From Psychromonas sp. B3M02 (GTDB lineage: Bacteria; Pseudomonadota; Gammaproteobacteria; Enterobacterales; Psychromonadaceae): 59,979 nucleotides of DNA. The notes under the pieces were generated by a model, which was not told the origin of the DNA, did no database searches, and saw only the letters and a list, made by a program, of their open reading frames with translations. Position numbers and translations under genes: made by a program. The stretch lies in NCBI RefSeq assembly GCF_003318165.1, contig NZ_QOCB01000005.1, forward strand, positions 1-59,979, written 5' to 3'. Numbering within the stretch: position 1 is the stretch's first letter; each line of letters starts with the position of its first letter. Below, piece by piece: positions 42,892-52,118 of this stretch.

Positions 42892-44172
42892 ATGGTTTTA
42901 GCAATATTTTTATCAGTATTAATTATCTCGATTCTATTAGGTCTACCTGTTGCATTTGCCTTGTTATTGTCATCAATAGCACTGATGTTTCATATGGATT
43001 TATTTAGTGCAGACATTCTTGCTCAGGGCCTGATTAACGGTGTAGATAGCTTTACTTTATTAGCCATTCCGTTCTTTTTAGTTGCTGGTGAAGTGATGTC
43101 GGCTGGTGGGTTATCTAAAAGAATCGTAAGACTCGCAACCACCTATGTTGGACATAGAAAGGGTGGTTTAGGTTACGTGGCCATCTTAACCTCAGTATTA
43201 CTTGCTGGCCTATCGGGTTCGGCTGTTGCAGATGCGGCTGCATTGGTAAGTATTTTATATCCAATGATGAAAGCGGCTAAATACCCTGAAGGTTCTTCAA
43301 TGGGTTTGTTAGCATCGGGTGGCATTATTGCCCCGGTTATTCCGCCTTCTTTGCCACTTATTCTGGTGGGTGTTGCTGGTGGTATTTCCATTAAAAACCT
43401 GTTCCTAGGCGGTATTGTTCCAGGTTTATTAATGGGCTTAACTTTAATGTTTGTTTGGAGCCTACTGGTTAGAAAAGAAGATTTAGAAATTAAAGAAAGA
43501 GCAAGTAAAGCTGAGAAGCGTGCGGCTTTAAAAGATGGTATCTGGGCACTGTTCCTTCCTATCATCATTATTGGCGGTATCCGTTTTGGTATCTTTACAC
43601 CTACTGAAGCTGCGGTTGTTGCTGCTGTGTATGCGATTTTTGTATCAACAGTGATCTACCGTGAAATCTCTCTAAAAGGCTTCTACAAAGTACTGCTTAA
43701 TGCAGGTCGCTCAACGGCAATGGTGATGTTCTTAGTAGGTTGTGCGATGGTCGCGGCCTGGTTAATCACTGTTGCTCAATTACCTCAACAGCTAGCGGCT
43801 ATGTTAGGCCCGCTGGTTGATAGCCCTCGATTATTGATGGCTGTGATCATGTTATTAGTGTTATGTGTAGGTATGGTGATGGACTTAAGTCCAACCATTC
43901 TTATCTTAGTACCGCTACTTATGCCAATTGTAAAAATGGCCGGCATCGATACCACTTATTTTGGTTTGATGTTTGTTATTAACTGTTCTATTGGCTTGAT
44001 TACTCCTCCCGTCGGCACCGTGTTAAACGTGGTGTGCGGAGTTGCTAAAGTCCCTATGTCGACGTCGGTCAAAGGTGTGATGCCTTTTATCGCGGCGTAC
44101 ATGGCCCTGTTAACTTTATTCGTAATATTCCCAAGTATTATCACTGTGCCAATGGCTTACGTTATTGGTTAA
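42892..44172 (+). CDS. yiaN: TRAP transporter large membrane subunit
   Basis: 426 residues, DctM family, about twelve transmembrane helices and repeated GL(S)GSAVADAAAL and GGIIAPVIPPS motifs (about 100-150) plus 'SPTILILVPLLMPIV' and GLITPPVGTVLNV near the end. Sodium-driven translocation subunit. The following binding-protein gene starts after a 19-base gap. Confidence 0.9.
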   Translation: MVLAIFLSVLIISILLGLPVAFALLLSSIALMFHMDLFSADILAQGLINGVDSFTLLAIPFFLVAGEVMSAGGLSKRIVRLATTYVGHRKGGLGYVAILTSVLLAGLSGSAVADAAALVSILYPMMKAAKYPEGSSMGLLASGGIIAPVIPPSLPLILVGVAGGISIKNLFLGGIVPGLLMGLTLMFVWSLLVRKEDLEIKERASKAEKRAALKDGIWALFLPIIIIGGIRFGIFTPTEAAVVAAVYAIFVSTVIYREISLKGFYKVLLNAGRSTAMVMFLVGCAMVAAWLITVAQLPQQLAAMLGPLVDSPRLLMAVIMLLVLCVGMVMDLSPTILILVPLLMPIVKMAGIDTTYFGLMFVINCSIGLITPPVGTVLNVVCGVAKVPMSTSVKGVMPFIAAYMALLTLFVIFPSIITVPMAYVIG

Positions 44173-44191
44173 AACACCCAAGGAGAAGAAA

Positions 44192-45166
44192 ATGAAAAAC
44201 TTTTTTAAAATGGTAGGGATTGCATCAACGATTGCTTTTTGTTCATCGGTAAGTGCACAAACCACATTAAAGCTGGCGCATGCAGCCCCTGAGTCAGACT
44301 TACAACAAACGATGTCTTTATTCTTTAAAAAAGAGGTAGAGGCGCGCACCAATGGCGATATTAAAATTAATATCTTCCCACAAGGTCAATTAGGCAATGA
44401 TAAGCAAATGATTGATGGTACGCGATCTGGGATCCTAGATTTCTCTATGGTGGGTGTTAATAACTATTCTGGTTTTTTACCTGAATCAGCAGCATTCACA
44501 TTACCGTTTATTTTCCCTAATCGTGAAACAGCTTACAAAGTGTTAGATGGCGCTCCTGGTAAGGAGGTCCTAACGTCAATGGAAAAACTAGGCGTAAAAG
44601 GCCTAGGTTACCCTGAAAGTGGTTACCGTAATGTGACCAATAATCGTCAACCAATTCGTAAACCAGAAGATCTAGTAGGTTTACAAATGAGGGTGAACAG
44701 TTCTAAAGCATTAAACGATATGTTTAATGAACTTAAAGCTAACCCTCAACAAATCCCTGTTGCTGAACTTTACAGTGCGTTAGAAACAGGTGTTGTTGAT
44801 GCACAGGATCATCCTATTGGTGTGACTCTGTCATTCAAATTCTACGAAGTACAAAAGTACTTAAGTCTGACACAGCATGCTTACTCTCCTTTAGTACTGA
44901 CGATGAACCTTAAAAAGTTCAATAAGTTAAGTGCTGAAAACCAAAAAATCATTTTGGATGTTTCTAAAGAAGCGGTTGATATGCAAAGAAAACTTAGCAT
45001 CGCTAAAGAAGATGAAATGATTGCAGAGCTAGAGTCTCATGGCATGAAAGTGAATCGTGATGTGGACAGTGACGCTTTCTTAGAAGCAATTAAGCCAGTA
45101 TGGGCATCATTTATTGAAGAAAATGGTGATTCAATGATTAAGAAAATAGAAGCCGCTGCAAAATAA
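44192..45166 (+). CDS. yiaO: TRAP transporter periplasmic binding protein
   Basis: 324 residues, DctP family: signal peptide (MKNFFKMVGIASTIAFCSSVSAQ), then the helix-rich two-domain fold with the carboxylate-binding arginine in 'LVGLQMRVNSSKALND' (about 160-175) and 'ALETGVVDAQDHPIGVT'. The frame is open from 44165, but AAGGAG six bases before 44192 and the signal peptide fix the start. Delivers the sugar acid to YiaMN. Confidence 0.88.
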   Translation: MKNFFKMVGIASTIAFCSSVSAQTTLKLAHAAPESDLQQTMSLFFKKEVEARTNGDIKINIFPQGQLGNDKQMIDGTRSGILDFSMVGVNNYSGFLPESAAFTLPFIFPNRETAYKVLDGAPGKEVLTSMEKLGVKGLGYPESGYRNVTNNRQPIRKPEDLVGLQMRVNSSKALNDMFNELKANPQQIPVAELYSALETGVVDAQDHPIGVTLSFKFYEVQKYLSLTQHAYSPLVLTMNLKKFNKLSAENQKIILDVSKEAVDMQRKLSIAKEDEMIAELESHGMKVNRDVDSDAFLEAIKPVWASFIEENGDSMIKKIEAAAK

Positions 45167-45171
45167 GTGGT

Positions 45172-45198
45172 TGTGCCTAACAAGCTGTTTGTTAGGCA
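45172..45198 (+). promoter_or_regulatory. mRNA hairpin after the TRAP binding-protein gene
   Basis: GTGCCTAACAA (45172-45182) pairs perfectly with TTGTTAGGCAC (45188-45198). No U tract follows. Such hairpins after binding-protein genes often protect the upstream message, giving excess binding protein over membrane subunits and enzymes. Confidence 0.6.
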
Positions 45199-45238
45199 CG
45201 CTTATTTGGCCTGTTAGTGTTAAATAGAGGCAATAGAC

Positions 45239-45937
45239 ATGAGTAAATTTAAAGCATTAAAAAAACGCGTTTTAGACGCTAATTTACAACTTCCTAAATA
45301 CGGATTGGTGACCTTTACCTGGGGTAATGTGTCTGAAATTGATAGAGAAAATGGCGTTATCGCTATTAAACCTTCAGGTGTGGAATACGATGTAATGGCT
45401 GAAGAGCACATCGTGATTATTGACCTAGAAGGTAATCGTCTTGAAGGTGAGCTTAATCCATCCAGTGATACGGCCACACACATCGAACTATACAAAGCCT
45501 TTCCACAAATTGGTGGCATTGTTCATACCCACTCAAGAAATGCCACTATTTGGGCACAAGCTGGGATCGATATTCCTGCACTAGGTACCACCCACGCGGA
45601 TTACTTCTATGGCAATGTGCCTTGTACGCGACAATTAAGTGATCAAGAAATAGCCGATGAGTATGAGAAGAATACCGGTACGGTAATTATCGAAGAGTTT
45701 GCTAGACGTGACATTGATCCTAATGCGATCCCTGGGGTTATCGTGGCTGGGCATGCACCATTCTCATGGGGAAAAGATGCCTTTGATGCCGTACATAACG
45801 CCGTTGTATTAGAAGAGATATCAGCGATGGCTGTGGGCACTCGAGCATTGAACCCAGATATTATGATCAACCCGGCTCTATTAAATAAACATTACTCTCG
45901 TAAGCATGGCGCTAATTCATATTACGGTCAGAAATAG
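45239..45937 (+). CDS. sgbE: L-ribulose-5-phosphate 4-epimerase
   Basis: 232 residues, class II aldolase fold. Zinc/catalytic residues D77, H96 and H98 ([11 protein letters not shown]) and a C-terminal [11 protein letters not shown] histidine are present. Converts L-ribulose 5-phosphate to D-xylulose 5-phosphate, the last step of the pathway before the pentose phosphate route. The AraD/UlaF/SgbE paralogues are close; SgbE is chosen from context. AGAGG before the ATG. Confidence 0.9.
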   Translation: MSKFKALKKRVLDANLQLPKYGLVTFTWGNVSEIDRENGVIAIKPSGVEYDVMAEEHIVIIDLEGNRLEGELNPSSDTATHIELYKAFPQIGGIVHTHSRNATIWAQAGIDIPALGTTHADYFYGNVPCTRQLSDQEIADEYEKNTGTVIIEEFARRDIDPNAIPGVIVAGHAPFSWGKDAFDAVHNAVVLEEISAMAVGTRALNPDIMINPALLNKHYSRKHGANSYYGQK

Positions 45938-45949
45938 AGGTTAATTGCT

Positions 45950-46759
45950 ATGTATAAACTATTAGCACTGGATTTAGATGGCACGGTTTTAAACTCGGCA
46001 CATACGATTAACCCGAGATTAAAGCTGGCGATTCAAACCATTTCACAAACGCATCATGTGGTGATTGTTACTGGGCGTCACCATGTAGCAGCGCAGCCTT
46101 ACCATGCAGAGTTAGGGTTAACGACTCCGATTATTTGCTGTAACGGTACTTATATTTATGACTATCAGGCGAAGCAGGTGTTGAGTGAAAACGCCATTGA
46201 TAAAGCGAATGCGTTGAAGTTTATTAGGTTAGCCGATCAGTTTAAGTTGAAGTTAGTGATGTATAGCCGTGATTCAATGCTGTATTCGAGACAGCAGCCT
46301 GTCATGTATATGGAAAAACTATTGGAATGGGCTAATAGCTACCCAGTTGAAGACAGACCTAGCATTGTCAAAGTGGATAGTTTTATTGACGCATTGAAAG
46401 ACGCTGAATATATCTGGAAGTTTGTTGTTGAAGGTAATGACTTAGACCATTTTTTACAGACAGAGTTAATACAAGCGCACTTTAATGGCGAGCAATCATG
46501 GGTAGATCGATTTGATTTTGCTAACAAAGGTAATAGCAAAGGTAATGCACTCTCTCGCTATGCAGCAGACTTAAATATCGATGTTAAAACGATGGTCGCC
46601 GTTGGTGATAATCATAATGATATCTCCATGTTGCAGTTATCAGGGTTAGGCATTGCTATGGGTAATGCAGAGCCGGAAGTACAGCAACATGCGCAATTGA
46701 TTACCGCAGACAATGATGATCAAGATGCGTTAGCAGACTTGTTATTAAGCAAATTTTGA
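45950..46759 (+). CDS. HAD-IIB (Cof-type) sugar phosphatase
   Basis: 269 residues: HAD motif I D8-L-D-G-T (LALDLDGTVL), motif II VVIVTGRHH, motif III 'NSKGNALSRYA' lysine and motif IV VAVGDNHNDISML, with an alpha/beta C2B cap (about 85-185). Probably removes phosphate from a sugar phosphate, perhaps to relieve build-up of pathway intermediates. Not part of the E. coli yia operon. RBS GAGG; 12 bases after the epimerase gene. Confidence 0.85.
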   Translation: MYKLLALDLDGTVLNSAHTINPRLKLAIQTISQTHHVVIVTGRHHVAAQPYHAELGLTTPIICCNGTYIYDYQAKQVLSENAIDKANALKFIRLADQFKLKLVMYSRDSMLYSRQQPVMYMEKLLEWANSYPVEDRPSIVKVDSFIDALKDAEYIWKFVVEGNDLDHFLQTELIQAHFNGEQSWVDRFDFANKGNSKGNALSRYAADLNIDVKTMVAVGDNHNDISMLQLSGLGIAMGNAEPEVQQHAQLITADNDDQDALADLLLSKF

Positions 46760-46768
46760 TAGGGGCTA

Positions 46769-47263
46769 ATGATGCTAATTGGACATATTAAGCAAAATAA
46801 AATGATGGCTAGTTACCCCTCTATCATTGGCAAAGTTTTAACAGAACTTGAGCAATTAGATTTAGATGTGTTAGCACTTGGGCGCCATTATTTCAGCAAC
46901 CTAGATAGTAATAAAGTGTGGTTTGTTATTTTAGAGTACAACAAATCACCACTGGCTGATTTTAAACCCGAAGTGCATCGTTACCATTCTGATTTACAGA
47001 TCGTTTTAGCAGGTCAAGAGACGATGGCTTGGTCCTTGGATAGTGGCGAACATCGAGTTCATGAAGCCTATAATGAGGCCCGAGATATTCTATTTTATGA
47101 GTATCAAGGTATTGATTTAAATTACATTAAAGCAATACCTAGCTGCTTTTATCTATTCCCCCCTAACACTGTGCATATCACTAATATCCAAGATGATGAC
47201 CAGCAAATGGTTCGTAAGCTGGTGGTTAAAATTCATAACGACTTATTGGAAATAACATCATGA
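46769..47263 (+). CDS. yiaL: YhcH/YjgK/YiaL family protein
   Basis: 164 residues, DUF386 cupin-like beta-sandwich; segments 'PEVHRYHSDLQIVLAGQE' and 'FYLFPPNTVHI' carry the conserved histidines and acidic residues of the metal site. Family members are linked to sugar-acid or sialic acid catabolism and may act as anomerases or isomerases; the reaction of YiaL is not settled. ATGATG gives two possible starts (46769, 46772). Its stop overlaps the kinase start (ATGA). Confidence 0.85.
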   Translation: MMLIGHIKQNKMMASYPSIIGKVLTELEQLDLDVLALGRHYFSNLDSNKVWFVILEYNKSPLADFKPEVHRYHSDLQIVLAGQETMAWSLDSGEHRVHEAYNEARDILFYEYQGIDLNYIKAIPSCFYLFPPNTVHITNIQDDDQQMVRKLVVKIHNDLLEITS

Positions 47264-48753
47264 ATTACTACATAGGATTAGATTCGGGCGGCACCTTTAT
47301 GAAAGCTGCCCTGTACGATAATAAAGGTGTTCAAATCGGTTTGACCAGAACCTCTGCAAGTGTAATTAATGAACAGCAAGGTTGGGTAGAAAGAGACTTA
47401 GATGCGCTGTGGCAAGATGCCGTGGTGGTGATTAATAAGCTATTAAAAATCACCAGAGTTAATGTGCAACAGATTAAAGGTATCAGTATTTCCGCACAGG
47501 GAAAGGGTGTCTATTTACTGGATAAACAGGGTAAGAATTTAGGGCACGGCATTATGTCTTCTGATTCTCGTTCACTGAGCATTGTAAAGGAATGGTTAGG
47601 GTTAGGTTTCGCGGAAAAGATTTACCCTAAAACTTTACAAACTCTATGGACAGGTCATCCCGTTTCAATTATCAACTGGATTAAACAAAACCAGCCAGAA
47701 GTGTATTCGAATATTGGCAGCATCATGATGGCCCATGACTACCTTCGTTATCGTTTTACTGGTGAAGTGGGTGCTGAAATTACCAATATGTCTGAAAGCA
47801 ATTTCTTTAATGCACAGACAGGATCCTATGATATGGAACTGCTGAAACTGTTTGATGTAGAAGAGGTGTGGGATGCATTACCTAAGATTATTCAACCAGA
47901 TCAATTAGCAGGCAGAGTCACTGAGAAAGTAGCAACAGAAACTGGATTAGTGGTTGGGACACCTGTGTTTGGTGGCTTATTTGATGTGGTATCTACGGCA
48001 TTATGTTCAGGTATTGATGCCAAAGAGCAGTCCCTAAATTATGTCATGGGAACCTGGGCTGTGACCTCTGGGATTACTAAACAAATTACCCAAGCAGAGC
48101 ATAATTTTGTCTATGGCCATTATGCCATTGAAGGCGAATATATTATTCATGAAGCAAGCCCAACCTCCGCAGGCAATTACGAGTGGTTTGCTGAATATTT
48201 AAATGCAGAGGGTGAGTTACAACATGAAGAAAATGAAGCGCTTGTTGCAGCTTTAGAAGTGGCAGAAAGCAGTGTCTATTTTGTGCCTTTCTTATATGGC
48301 TCTAATCAAGGCTTAGGTTTGAAATCTGGGTTTTACGGGTTACAAGCTCACCATAGTAAAGCGCATATTATTCAAGCAATCTGGGAAGGGATTCTTTTTT
48401 GCCACAATATCCACTTGCAAAGAATGCGAGCAAGGTTTCCACAAGCGAATACCCTTAAAGTTACTGGTGGCCCTGCTTCCTGCACAACTTGGATGCAAAT
48501 GTTAGCTGACTTAACTGGGATGCAAGTTGAAATCTCTGATATCGATGAAACAGGATCATTAGGGGCCGCAATTGTCGCCATGGTAGGTGCGGGTGAATAT
48601 TCATCTAGCCGTGAGTGTATGGATAATATTATCACCCATACCAAGCACATTAATCCTAACCCAAAAAATTATCAGGCTTTACAGAAAAAATTTGAAAATT
48701 ATCAAACATTAGTGGGCCTATTTAAAACATTTGAGGAGCAAATTAATGACTAA
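47260..48753 (+). CDS. lyxK: L-xylulose/3-keto-L-gulonate kinase
   Basis: 497 residues of the FGGY kinase family: N-terminal phosphate motif GLDSGGTFMKAALYD (about 5-19), catalytic Asp region 'GLFDVVSTALCSG' (about 240) and C-terminal 'LKVTGGPASCTTWMQMLADLTGM' adenosine site (about 403-425). Phosphorylates 3-keto-L-gulonate at C6 in the yia pathway. Translationally coupled to yiaL, and its 3' end overlaps the decarboxylase gene by 8 bases. Confidence 0.9.
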   Translation: MNYYIGLDSGGTFMKAALYDNKGVQIGLTRTSASVINEQQGWVERDLDALWQDAVVVINKLLKITRVNVQQIKGISISAQGKGVYLLDKQGKNLGHGIMSSDSRSLSIVKEWLGLGFAEKIYPKTLQTLWTGHPVSIINWIKQNQPEVYSNIGSIMMAHDYLRYRFTGEVGAEITNMSESNFFNAQTGSYDMELLKLFDVEEVWDALPKIIQPDQLAGRVTEKVATETGLVVGTPVFGGLFDVVSTALCSGIDAKEQSLNYVMGTWAVTSGITKQITQAEHNFVYGHYAIEGEYIIHEASPTSAGNYEWFAEYLNAEGELQHEENEALVAALEVAESSVYFVPFLYGSNQGLGLKSGFYGLQAHHSKAHIIQAIWEGILFCHNIHLQRMRARFPQANTLKVTGGPASCTTWMQMLADLTGMQVEISDIDETGSLGAAIVAMVGAGEYSSSRECMDNIITHTKHINPNPKNYQALQKKFENYQTLVGLFKTFEEQIND

Positions 48754-49393
48754 ACCTTTATTACAAATGGCATTAGATGCAACAGACTTAGAAGTTGCCT
48801 TAGCATCAGTTGAAGATGTCGCAGCCCATTTAGATGTAATTGAAGTGGGCACTATTTTAGCCTTTGCACATGGTGTGGAAAGTGTTCAAGCATTACGTAA
48901 TAAATACCCTGAGCATATTATTGTATGTGATATGAAAATCACAGATGCCAGTGCGATTTTAGCTAAGTTGGCAATGCAAGCGGGTGCAAATTGGGTCACA
49001 GTGAGCGCAGCTGCTCACATAGAAACCATTCGCTCAGCTAAAAAAGTCACCGATCAGTTTAATGGTGAAGTACAAATTGAGTTATATGGTCATTGGACAC
49101 TAGATGATGCTAAAGATTGGGTGGAGATGGGGATCACACAAGCAATCTACCATCGTTCTCGTGATGCTGAGTTGGCAGGTGTAAATTGGACGGAAGCCGA
49201 TTTGAAAAAAATGCAAAGCCTATCGGACCTTGGAATCGAGCTGTCTATTACAGGTGGCATTGTGCCAGAAGATGTACATCTATTTCAGGGCATATCGGTA
49301 AAAGCCTTTATTGCAGGGCGTGCCTTAGCAGGAGAGAACGGTGTTGAAATAGCTGGGCAATTTTCACGTCAAATCACTAAATATTGGGCGTAG
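48746..49393 (+). CDS. sgbH: 3-keto-L-gulonate-6-phosphate decarboxylase
   Basis: 215 residues, orotidine-decarboxylase-type barrel. The active-site residues known from the E. coli UlaD/SgbH enzymes are at the same positions: D11, E33, D62, K64, D67 (DMKITD), H136 and R139 (YHRSR). Forms L-xylulose 5-phosphate and CO2 in a magnesium-dependent step. GAGGAG precedes the ATG at 48746, preferred to the frame opening at 48731. Confidence 0.93.
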   Translation: MTKPLLQMALDATDLEVALASVEDVAAHLDVIEVGTILAFAHGVESVQALRNKYPEHIIVCDMKITDASAILAKLAMQAGANWVTVSAAAHIETIRSAKKVTDQFNGEVQIELYGHWTLDDAKDWVEMGITQAIYHRSRDAELAGVNWTEADLKKMQSLSDLGIELSITGGIVPEDVHLFQGISVKAFIAGRALAGENGVEIAGQFSRQITKYWA

Positions 49394-49396
49394 CGT

Positions 49397-50155
49397 ATGA
49401 GTGAGCAAATTAAATCCTTATCAAAAGCATTAGTCGTTTTAGAGTTTTTAGGGCAGTTTCCAAATGGTACTTCTTTGCAAAATATTGCAGAAGGCACTGG
49501 GTTTAACAAATCCTCTACTCATCGCATATTAGCGACCTTTGAAGAAGCAGGATATGTTGCTCAACTTAGTTCAGGTAAAGAGTATCGATTAACCATGAAG
49601 TTAGTTCACCTTGGTCATTCGGCAATGAATTCAGATGTTACTGGAATAGTGAAACCCTATTTATCTGAGTTGTTAGGTGAGGTTAATGAAACCGTTAACT
49701 TCCTCTCTTTTGATGCTGACAATATTGTTTTTAAAGATAAATTTGAACCAGAAAATGCCTCTTTCAGAACCAGAACCTACGTTGGATTACATTCGCCAAT
49801 GTATTGCTCTGCAGCAGGAAAGTGCTACTTAGCCTTTAGTTCTGACATGGTAAGGGAAGCATATTGGCAACGTAATGCGAGCACTATGAAAGCATTAACA
49901 GAGAATACTATCTTAGAAAAAGATCTGTTTTTTGAGGCGCTAGATAAAGTTAAAGCATTAGGTTATGCCATTGATGATGAAGAGAATGAAGCGGGTATTT
50001 CCTGCGTTGCTGTGCCTATTTTTGATAAGTTCAACACGCCTGTATATGCCATTAGTATCTCTTCATTAACACCAAAAATGAAGCAAATAAGCTACCCAAC
50101 TTTAGCGCAAAAAATTCAATCCTTTACTGCCCGTATAGAGCAGCAACTATATTAA
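49397..50155 (+). CDS. yiaJ: IclR-family transcriptional regulator (YiaJ type)
   Basis: 252 residues: winged helix-turn-helix (about 5-65; GTSLQNIAEGTGFNKSSTHRILATF) and IclR effector domain (about 80-250; 'YCSAAGKCYLAF', 'GISCVAVPIFD'). Embedded inside the operon it probably controls, three bases after sgbH, which would give autoregulation. Weak RBS. Candidate binding sites are the TGGAAT elements at 41321-41357 and 55263-55287. Confidence 0.87.
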   Translation: MSEQIKSLSKALVVLEFLGQFPNGTSLQNIAEGTGFNKSSTHRILATFEEAGYVAQLSSGKEYRLTMKLVHLGHSAMNSDVTGIVKPYLSELLGEVNETVNFLSFDADNIVFKDKFEPENASFRTRTYVGLHSPMYCSAAGKCYLAFSSDMVREAYWQRNASTMKALTENTILEKDLFFEALDKVKALGYAIDDEENEAGISCVAVPIFDKFNTPVYAISISSLTPKMKQISYPTLAQKIQSFTARIEQQLY

Positions 50156-50164
50156 GGACTTAGT

Positions 50165-51034
50165 ATGTTTAATGTAAATAATAAGTTTCGTTTAGGCATT
50201 TATGAAAAAGCAATGCCAACCTCATTAACGTGGGAAGAGCGTTTAGTGAATGCTAAACAAGCTGGCTTTGACTTTGTAGAAATATCCGTTGATGAAACGG
50301 ATGAGCGTCGTGCTCGTTTAGATTGGAGTGACGAAGAGATCTACGCTCTACGTCACCTTTGTGAAAAACATGAGATGCCTTTGCAATCTATGTGTTTAAG
50401 TGCGCATCGTAAATTCCCATTTGGTTCAATGGATGAGGCGATTCGTAGCGAGTCCCTTGTGATCATGGAAAAAGCCATTGCCCTTGCTTATAAGCTCGGT
50501 ATTCGCTGTATCCAAATGGCCGGTTATGACGTGTATTACGAAGCGCAATCGGAACAAACTCACCTACGTTTTATTGATGGTATGCAGCAGGCAACCAAAA
50601 TGGCGGAGCGAGCTGGGATCATGTTGGGCGTTGAAATCATGGATACCCCTTACTTAAATTCTTTGACTAAATTCGAAGTGTTAAAGCGTGAAATTCCATC
50701 TCCTTACTTCATGGCTTACCCAGATGTAGGAAATATAACTGGCTGGAATCATGATGTGTGCACCGAATTAAAACTATCTCGTGACCATATTGTACAAGTA
50801 CATTTAAAAGATACCTTACGTGTTTCTGAAACCTGTAAAGGTCAGTTTAGAGATCTGGTGATTGGTGAAGGGCAAGTGGACTTTACTGCGATCTTCAAAA
50901 CCCTGGCAGAAATTGATTATAGTGCACCATTAGTGATTGAAATGTGGGCGCAAAATGAACAGTGGTTAGAAGATATTAAAGCCGCAAGAAGTAAATTAAA
51001 AGAGATTGCAAATGCCGTAGGTTTTGCACTTTAA
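50165..51034 (+). CDS. sgbU: L-xylulose-5-phosphate 3-epimerase
   Basis: 289 residues, TIM barrel of the UlaE/SgbU family: conserved metal ligands in 'GVEIMDTP' (glutamate), '[15 protein letters not shown]' (aspartate), 'IVQVHLKDT' (histidine) and 'PLVIEMWA' (glutamate). Converts L-xylulose 5-phosphate to L-ribulose 5-phosphate. AAGGA before the ATG, nine bases after yiaJ. Together with sgbH and sgbE it completes the route to D-xylulose 5-phosphate. Confidence 0.92.
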   Translation: MFNVNNKFRLGIYEKAMPTSLTWEERLVNAKQAGFDFVEISVDETDERRARLDWSDEEIYALRHLCEKHEMPLQSMCLSAHRKFPFGSMDEAIRSESLVIMEKAIALAYKLGIRCIQMAGYDVYYEAQSEQTHLRFIDGMQQATKMAERAGIMLGVEIMDTPYLNSLTKFEVLKREIPSPYFMAYPDVGNITGWNHDVCTELKLSRDHIVQVHLKDTLRVSETCKGQFRDLVIGEGQVDFTAIFKTLAEIDYSAPLVIEMWAQNEQWLEDIKAARSKLKEIANAVGFAL

Positions 51035-51053
51035 CATAGTCGATGGAAGATCA

Positions 51054-52004
51054 ATGATGAATAAATTAGAACAACTCAAAAAATTAACAGTGGTCGTTGC
51101 TGACACAGGTGATATTCAAGCGATTCAAAAATACCAGCCACAAGATGCAACCACTAATCCTTCTTTAATCTTAAAAGCGGCGCAGTTAACTGACTATGCA
51201 CCACTGATGGACCAAGCCATTCGTTATGCTAAAGCACAGTCAGAGGATAGACAAAGTCAAATTCAAGCGGCTAGTGACATGTTAGCGGTGAGTATTGGTA
51301 AAGAGATCCTTAAAGTGATCCCTGGACGTATCTCAACGGAAGTGGATGCCCGCCTATCTTATGATACTGAAGGTAGTATTTTAAAAGCACGCCAGTTAAT
51401 GAAAATGTATAACGATGCAGGTATCAGTAATGACCGTATCTTAATTAAATTAGCCTCCACATGGCAGGGAATTCGTGCTGCTGAACAATTAGAGAAAGAA
51501 GGCATTAATTGTAATTTAACGCTGTTGTTTTCATTTGCTCAAGCACGTGCATGTGCAGAAGCAGGGGTATTTTTAATTTCTCCTTTTGTTGGCCGTATTA
51601 TGGATTGGTACAAAGCGAAACAAGGACAATACTTTGCTGCAAATGAAGATCCAGGCGTGATATCTGTGAGTAAAATTTATGACTACTACAAAGCACATGA
51701 TTACAAAACAGTAGTAATGGGCGCTAGCTTTAGAAATACCGGTGAAATATTAGAGTTAGCTGGCTGTGACCGATTAACTATTAGCCCTGATCTATTACAA
51801 CAATTGGAACAAGCTGAAGGTGAGGTGGTTGTAAAATTACAACCTGCTTCATCGCAACAAGAGCGCCCAGAGGCGATGAATGAATCGGATTTCCTATGGG
51901 AGCATAACCAAGATCCAATGGCCGTTGAAAAGCTAGCTGAAGGTATTCGTAACTTTGCCATTGACCAAGGCAAGCTCGAGACCATGATTTCAGACAAGTT
52001 GTAA
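51054..52004 (+). CDS. tal: Transaldolase
   Basis: 316 residues, subfamily 1 (E. coli TalB is 317). Motifs DATTNPSLI (about 31-39), '[16 protein letters not shown]' containing the Schiff-base lysine near residue 132, and [18 protein letters not shown] are intact. Moves a three-carbon unit between sugar phosphates. GGAAGA precedes ATGATG at 51054; the earlier frame from 51024 overlaps sgbU and is less likely. A good terminator follows. Confidence 0.94.
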   Translation: MMNKLEQLKKLTVVVADTGDIQAIQKYQPQDATTNPSLILKAAQLTDYAPLMDQAIRYAKAQSEDRQSQIQAASDMLAVSIGKEILKVIPGRISTEVDARLSYDTEGSILKARQLMKMYNDAGISNDRILIKLASTWQGIRAAEQLEKEGINCNLTLLFSFAQARACAEAGVFLISPFVGRIMDWYKAKQGQYFAANEDPGVISVSKIYDYYKAHDYKTVVMGASFRNTGEILELAGCDRLTISPDLLQQLEQAEGEVVVKLQPASSQQERPEAMNESDFLWEHNQDPMAVEKLAEGIRNFAIDQGKLETMISDKL

Positions 52005-52020
52005 TCTAAAAAAACAGTTA

Positions 52021-52045
52021 AAGGGAATCATTGATTCCCTTTTTT
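52021..52045 (+). terminator. Rho-independent terminator after transaldolase
   Basis: AAGGGAAT and ATTCCCTT enclose a CATTG loop and are followed by a run of six T (through 52045). It divides the main operon from the transketolase gene, which therefore probably has its own promoter or depends on read-through. Confidence 0.85.
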
Positions 52046-52118
52046 AATGCTAATGGCATGAACAACCGCGCTGTCGTTTGTCGCGAAAATAGCGCTAATT
52101 ATTAAAGGTGTAAATAAA

